Assembly (NCBI GenBank): GCA_013154355.1
Contig: JAADCU010000036.1
Coordinates: 1 to 35,567 of the forward strand
DNA length: 35,567 bases
Direction: 5' to 3'
DNA from: Thermoproteota archaeon
Lineage (GTDB): Archaea > Thermoproteota > Thermoprotei > Thermoproteales > Thermocladiaceae
Every line of letters starts with the position of its first letter. Position 1 is the stretch's first letter. The position numbers and the translations under genes were made by a program. This document shows, one piece after another, positions 32,493 through 35,567 of the stretch. The notes beneath the pieces were generated by a model. That model was not told the DNA's origin. It did not search any database and was given only the letters and a program-made list of their open reading frames with translations.

Positions 32493-34612
32493 CTCACCAC
32501 TACCTTTACGTCTATCGCAAACACGGCATTATCTGTTACTAGGAGAGGATTTATGTCCATCTCAACTATGTCCTCAATGCACACAGCCAGAGACATCACT
32601 TTAAGTATAGTGTTAACTATCATATCAATGTTTACAGGTCTACTTCCTCTATAGCCCATCATTATCTTACCTATCTTGGTCTCATATATCATGTCTAATG
32701 CTTCAAGTCTAGTGAATGGTGCTATCCTCATTGATACATCTCTGAATAGTTCAACATATATGCCACCCATGCCAAACATGATTACAGGACCAAACTGTGG
32801 ATCACGTGTAAATCCTATTATTGCCTCGTATCTTCCTTTGATCATCTTGCTAACATGTACTCCAACTATTCTAGCATGTGGTGCAAATATTCTAACTTTC
32901 TCCATTATGTCTCTAAATGCTGCTCGAACTTCCTCTGGACTATTGATATTCAGTTTTACACATCCAATATCACTCTTATGCAGGATGTCGGGAGAGACTA
33001 TCCTCAGAACAACAGGATAACCAACCTTCTCTGCTATATGTACAGCCTCATCCTCTGTCCTAGCTAGACCACCGGGTGGAACGTCAATACCTATACGTGA
33101 TGCAAGCTCTAGAGCCTCGTCTAGAGTCAGAACTCTTCTACCATCACTCTTAGCTCGCTCTATTATCTCTCTTATAGCTTTAACATCTATCTCGATTAGT
33201 GTTATCTTCTCACTTATGTACTCTAGCACTTTTGCTCTAAGCTTAAACCATCTATCGAGCACTGATAATGAGTCGACAGCATCTTCAATATTTGAGTATA
33301 CTGGTACTTTATTGATGACTAGTTTACGAGTAGCTTCTTCAAAACTTTCACCACCTAGAAAGGCTACGAGAACGATCTTCTTACCAAATCTGTTAACTAT
33401 GTTTACAAGCTTATCAGCAAGTTCTGAAGGTCTTGTAGTAGCTTGTGGAGTAGCTATTACAAGGACGCTGTTAATTTCAGGATATTTTAAAACTATGTCA
33501 AGAACTTTACAGTACCTGTCAGGATCTGCATCTCCTAAAACATCTATTGGATTATGTAATGCTGCTGCTGGAGGAAGAACCTGCCTTAACCTCTCTATTA
33601 GGTCAGGACCTATCGATGCAAGCTCTATACCAGCCTTCTCACATGCATCAGTTGCAACTATTCCAGGTCCTCCAGCGTTTGTTACTATGACTAGTCTAGG
33701 CTTATCAAGCTCTGAGGGTCTACTGTATCTTCCTGCTAATCTTATGAATGATAGAAGCTCACGTAGTGAACGTACCTGTACGATACCAGACTGCTGAAAT
33801 GCTACCTCATAAACTCTAGCACTTCCTGCAAGTGAGCCGGTGTGAGATGATACTGCTCTAGCACCTCTCTCAGTTACTCCAGCCTTTATAGCTACTACGA
33901 GCTTGTCCTTTATTATCTCTCTAGCAGTCTTAATGAACTCTTGCCCTCTATCTATGGACTCTATGTACATCAGGACCATCGACGTTGTTGGATCTCTAGC
34001 TAGGACATGTAGTAGATCTGTCTCATCTATATCAGCCTTGTTACCTAGTGAGAATATCTTGTTGAAGCCTACTCCATACATTCTTGCTAGATCTATGACA
34101 GCTGTTATTACTGCACCACTCTGAGATATGAATGATATTGGTCCTGGAGGAGGAGCATTACTTGCAAACGTTGCATTCAGTTTAACGTCTAGATTCATTA
34201 TTCCTAGACAGTTTGGACCAATTATACGTGACCCATATCTTCTAGCTATCTCTACAACTTCTCTCTCAAGCTTAGCTCCTTCAGGACCTGTCTCTCTGAA
34301 ACCTGCAGATATTATCACTATGAGAGGAACACCCTTCTGACCACATTGCTCAACAACTTGAGGAACAATCTTCGCTGGAACAGCTATCACAGCAATATCA
34401 GGTGTTTCCGGGACGTCTAGGATTGTTGGATAACATTTTAGTTCAAGAATCTTCTCAGCTCTAGGATTTACCGGATAGACTCTTCCAGGAAAACCTCCTT
34501 CAACTATGTTTCTCAGTATTATGTGACCAACTTTCCAAGGCTCGCGAGCAGCTCCTATGACAGCGACAGCCTTGGGCTTGAGTAAGGCTTCAAGTACTCT
34601 ATCCTCTATCAC
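32489..34612 (-). CDS. Acyl-CoA synthetase (ADP-forming), fused alpha-beta
   Basis: A GTG start gives 707 aa. The α part (1-460) has the CoA-binding Rossmann domain (VAVIGAAREPWKVG) and the ligase domain with the phosphorylated His at 257 in SSHTGSLAG. The β part (about 485-707) is an ATP-grasp domain (VGYPVVLRIVSPDILHKSD) and carries FGMGGIYVELFRDVS and INPLLV. It converts acetyl-CoA (or branched/aryl acyl-CoA), ADP and Pi to acid, CoA and ATP, the main ATP-yielding step of archaeal sugar and peptide fermentation. Some crenarchaea have this fused form, others two subunits. TATA AATTTAAATATAG lies about 18 nt upstream. Confidence 0.93.
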   Translation of the reverse strand: MIEDRVLEALLKPKAVAVIGAAREPWKVGHIILRNIVEGGFPGRVYPVNPRAEKILELKCYPTILDVPETPDIAVIAVPAKIVPQVVEQCGQKGVPLIVIISAGFRETGPEGAKLEREVVEIARRYGSRIIGPNCLGIMNLDVKLNATFASNAPPPGPISFISQSGAVITAVIDLARMYGVGFNKIFSLGNKADIDETDLLHVLARDPTTSMVLMYIESIDRGQEFIKTAREIIKDKLVVAIKAGVTERGARAVSSHTGSLAGSARVYEVAFQQSGIVQVRSLRELLSFIRLAGRYSRPSELDKPRLVIVTNAGGPGIVATDACEKAGIELASIGPDLIERLRQVLPPAAALHNPIDVLGDADPDRYCKVLDIVLKYPEINSVLVIATPQATTRPSELADKLVNIVNRFGKKIVLVAFLGGESFEEATRKLVINKVPVYSNIEDAVDSLSVLDRWFKLRAKVLEYISEKITLIEIDVKAIREIIERAKSDGRRVLTLDEALELASRIGIDVPPGGLARTEDEAVHIAEKVGYPVVLRIVSPDILHKSDIGCVKLNINSPEEVRAAFRDIMEKVRIFAPHARIVGVHVSKMIKGRYEAIIGFTRDPQFGPVIMFGMGGIYVELFRDVSMRIAPFTRLEALDMIYETKIGKIMMGYRGSRPVNIDMIVNTILKVMSLAVCIEDIVEMDINPLLVTDNAVFAIDVKVVVR

Positions 34613-34712
34613 GAATTTCGACTATATTTAAATTATCTTGAAAAAATAAGTTTGCCGAGGTGCAGAGCTTGCAGAACATCTCAACATGATACTCTAATCA
34701 TGGTGATACAGC

Positions 34713-35567
34713 ATGATAGTCTCAAAAGCACCGCTAGTACTCAAGTTAGCTGGAGAACATGCAGTAGTGTATGGACGTACAGCACTAGCATGTGCTATAG
34801 ATAGATACGTGAAGGTGACTCTCAGAGAGAGAGAAGACGGTAAGATAGTGTTCAAGTTCAGAGACATGGTAGAAGAATATAGGAGAGATAGATCATCAAG
34901 CTTCTTCAGATACGTTAATGAGTGTATAAGACTGATAGAGGAGCTGCTGGGAGAGAGATTGAGAGGACTTGATGTAAGTATTGAGATGAGTAGAGACGTC
35001 TTGCCAGGAGCTGGATTAGGGACATCAGCTGCAACCTGTGTAGCAACAGTAGCAGCATTATGCAGATACCTGAACGTCAAGTATGACATAGCGGAACTAG
35101 CATATAATGTAGAGCTTAGAGTACAGAGAAGAGCTAGCAGAATGGATACTTATACATCATCTCTTGGAGGAGTAACTATTGTGAGAAGAGGAGCCGTGGA
35201 GAAGGTAGAGCTTGATCATTCATGGCTAAGAATGGGGATAGTACTCTTAAGAAAGTTGAAGAGCACGAGAGAGCTTGTAAGACACGTCTCAGAGCTCAGA
35301 GAAAGAGAACCTAAGATCGTAGAGAGGATATTTGACCTAATTGAGGAGATCTCACTGGAGATACTTGATGCGTTGAGAGTAAGAGATGTTGATAAGCTTG
35401 GGAAACTCGTTACAAGATGTCACTGGCTTCTTAACATGCTTGATGTAGTTGACTACAGATCAAACAGGATCGTTATAGAGCTTTTAAACAGTACTAACGT
35501 CGCCGGTGCGAAAATCAGCGGTGCTGGATACGGAGGTGCCATACTATTCATTCTTAGGAGTAACCTA
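34713..35567 (+). CDS. mvk: Mevalonate kinase, cut off by the window end
   Basis: This open frame has no stop in the window and is therefore missing from the ORF track; 285 codons are visible. GHMP-kinase motifs are APLVLKLAGEHAVVYG (motif 1), LPGAGLGTSAATC (the ATP P-loop) and GAKISGAGYGGAILF (motif 3). It phosphorylates mevalonate for isoprenoid lipid synthesis. GGTGA lies about 6 nt before the ATG at 34713 as a Shine-Dalgarno site. Another ATG (34700) is out of frame. The family length of about 310-330 aa suggests only a few dozen residues are missing. Confidence 0.94.
   Translation, partial: MIVSKAPLVLKLAGEHAVVYGRTALACAIDRYVKVTLREREDGKIVFKFRDMVEEYRRDRSSSFFRYVNECIRLIEELLGERLRGLDVSIEMSRDVLPGAGLGTSAATCVATVAALCRYLNVKYDIAELAYNVELRVQRRASRMDTYTSSLGGVTIVRRGAVEKVELDHSWLRMGIVLLRKLKSTRELVRHVSELREREPKIVERIFDLIEEISLEILDALRVRDVDKLGKLVTRCHWLLNMLDVVDYRSNRIVIELLNSTNVAGAKISGAGYGGAILFILRSNL

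Noticed and set aside
33216-33797. Plus-strand ORF of 193 aa
   Set aside because: Antisense of the ADP-forming acyl-CoA synthetase; no recognisable motif.
34694-35089. Minus-strand ORF of 131 aa
   Set aside because: Antisense shadow of the mevalonate kinase gene; low-complexity Ser/Leu composition.

Overview
The window is a dense stretch of a hyperthermophilic crenarchaeal genome (Thermoprotei, probably a Desulfurococcales-like lineage; I cannot name the genus). The evidence is a full-length reverse gyrase, archaeal/eukaryotic-type information genes (aIF5A, L21e, S26e, Rpo4, FEN-1, RIO2, TrmY), AGA/AGG-dominated Arg codons, GTG/TTG starts, TATA boxes about 24-28 nt upstream of start codons with little or no leader, and archaeal box C/D and H/ACA guide RNAs. 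The protein-coding DNA is moderately AT-rich, so the GC-rich islands are mostly RNA genes.

Layout. 1-1056: the 3' part of an intron-bearing tRNA-Lys and a membrane-anchored thymidylate-kinase-like protein. 1060-4410: homocitrate synthase with a RAM domain, aIF5A, and a DUF655-rpo4 pair divergent from rpl21e. 4478-6334: a PD-(D/E)XK nuclease and an FAD oxidoreductase that converge on an H/ACA guide RNA. 6509-8147: an amt-glnK ammonium operon. 8254-9824: tRNA-Asn, a PP-loop protein and a small membrane protein. 9804-15089: cysS, two C/D sRNAs, a winged-helix-like unknown, trmY, rps26e, another C/D sRNA, serS and an unknown. 15196-20235: reverse gyrase and a surface-anchored, potentially glycosylated Cys-containing protein. 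20236-21086: a small-RNA and small-zinc-protein region with two C/D sRNAs and two zinc-ribbon genes, one of them (52 aa) absent from the ORF track. 21087-25555: a coiled-coil unknown, RIO2, FEN-1 and HemB. 25600-30836: a membrane-anchored Lon-like protease with a TatD hydrolase, a CBS protein ending in an HPF-like domain, a DUF2122-like protein and SurE. 30900-35567: an HTH regulator, a BioD-like/DRTGG protein coupled to ADP-forming acyl-CoA synthetase, and the start of mevalonate kinase, cut by the window end and also missing from the ORF track.

The unifying theme is translation: tRNAs, tRNA synthetases, ribosomal proteins, a tRNA methyltransferase, a ribosome-maturation kinase, a probable hibernation factor and at least five RNA-modification guide RNAs. 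The guide RNAs sit in the gaps between genes and often abut the 3' end of a neighbouring gene. In two cases the D box and the stop codon of the convergent gene form the same CTGATCA junction. No CRISPR array, insertion sequence or prophage was seen. The strongest new observations are the H/ACA RNA with a deducible 23S target, the compact C/D RNA set with shared promoter elements, and the CBS-HPF fusion.
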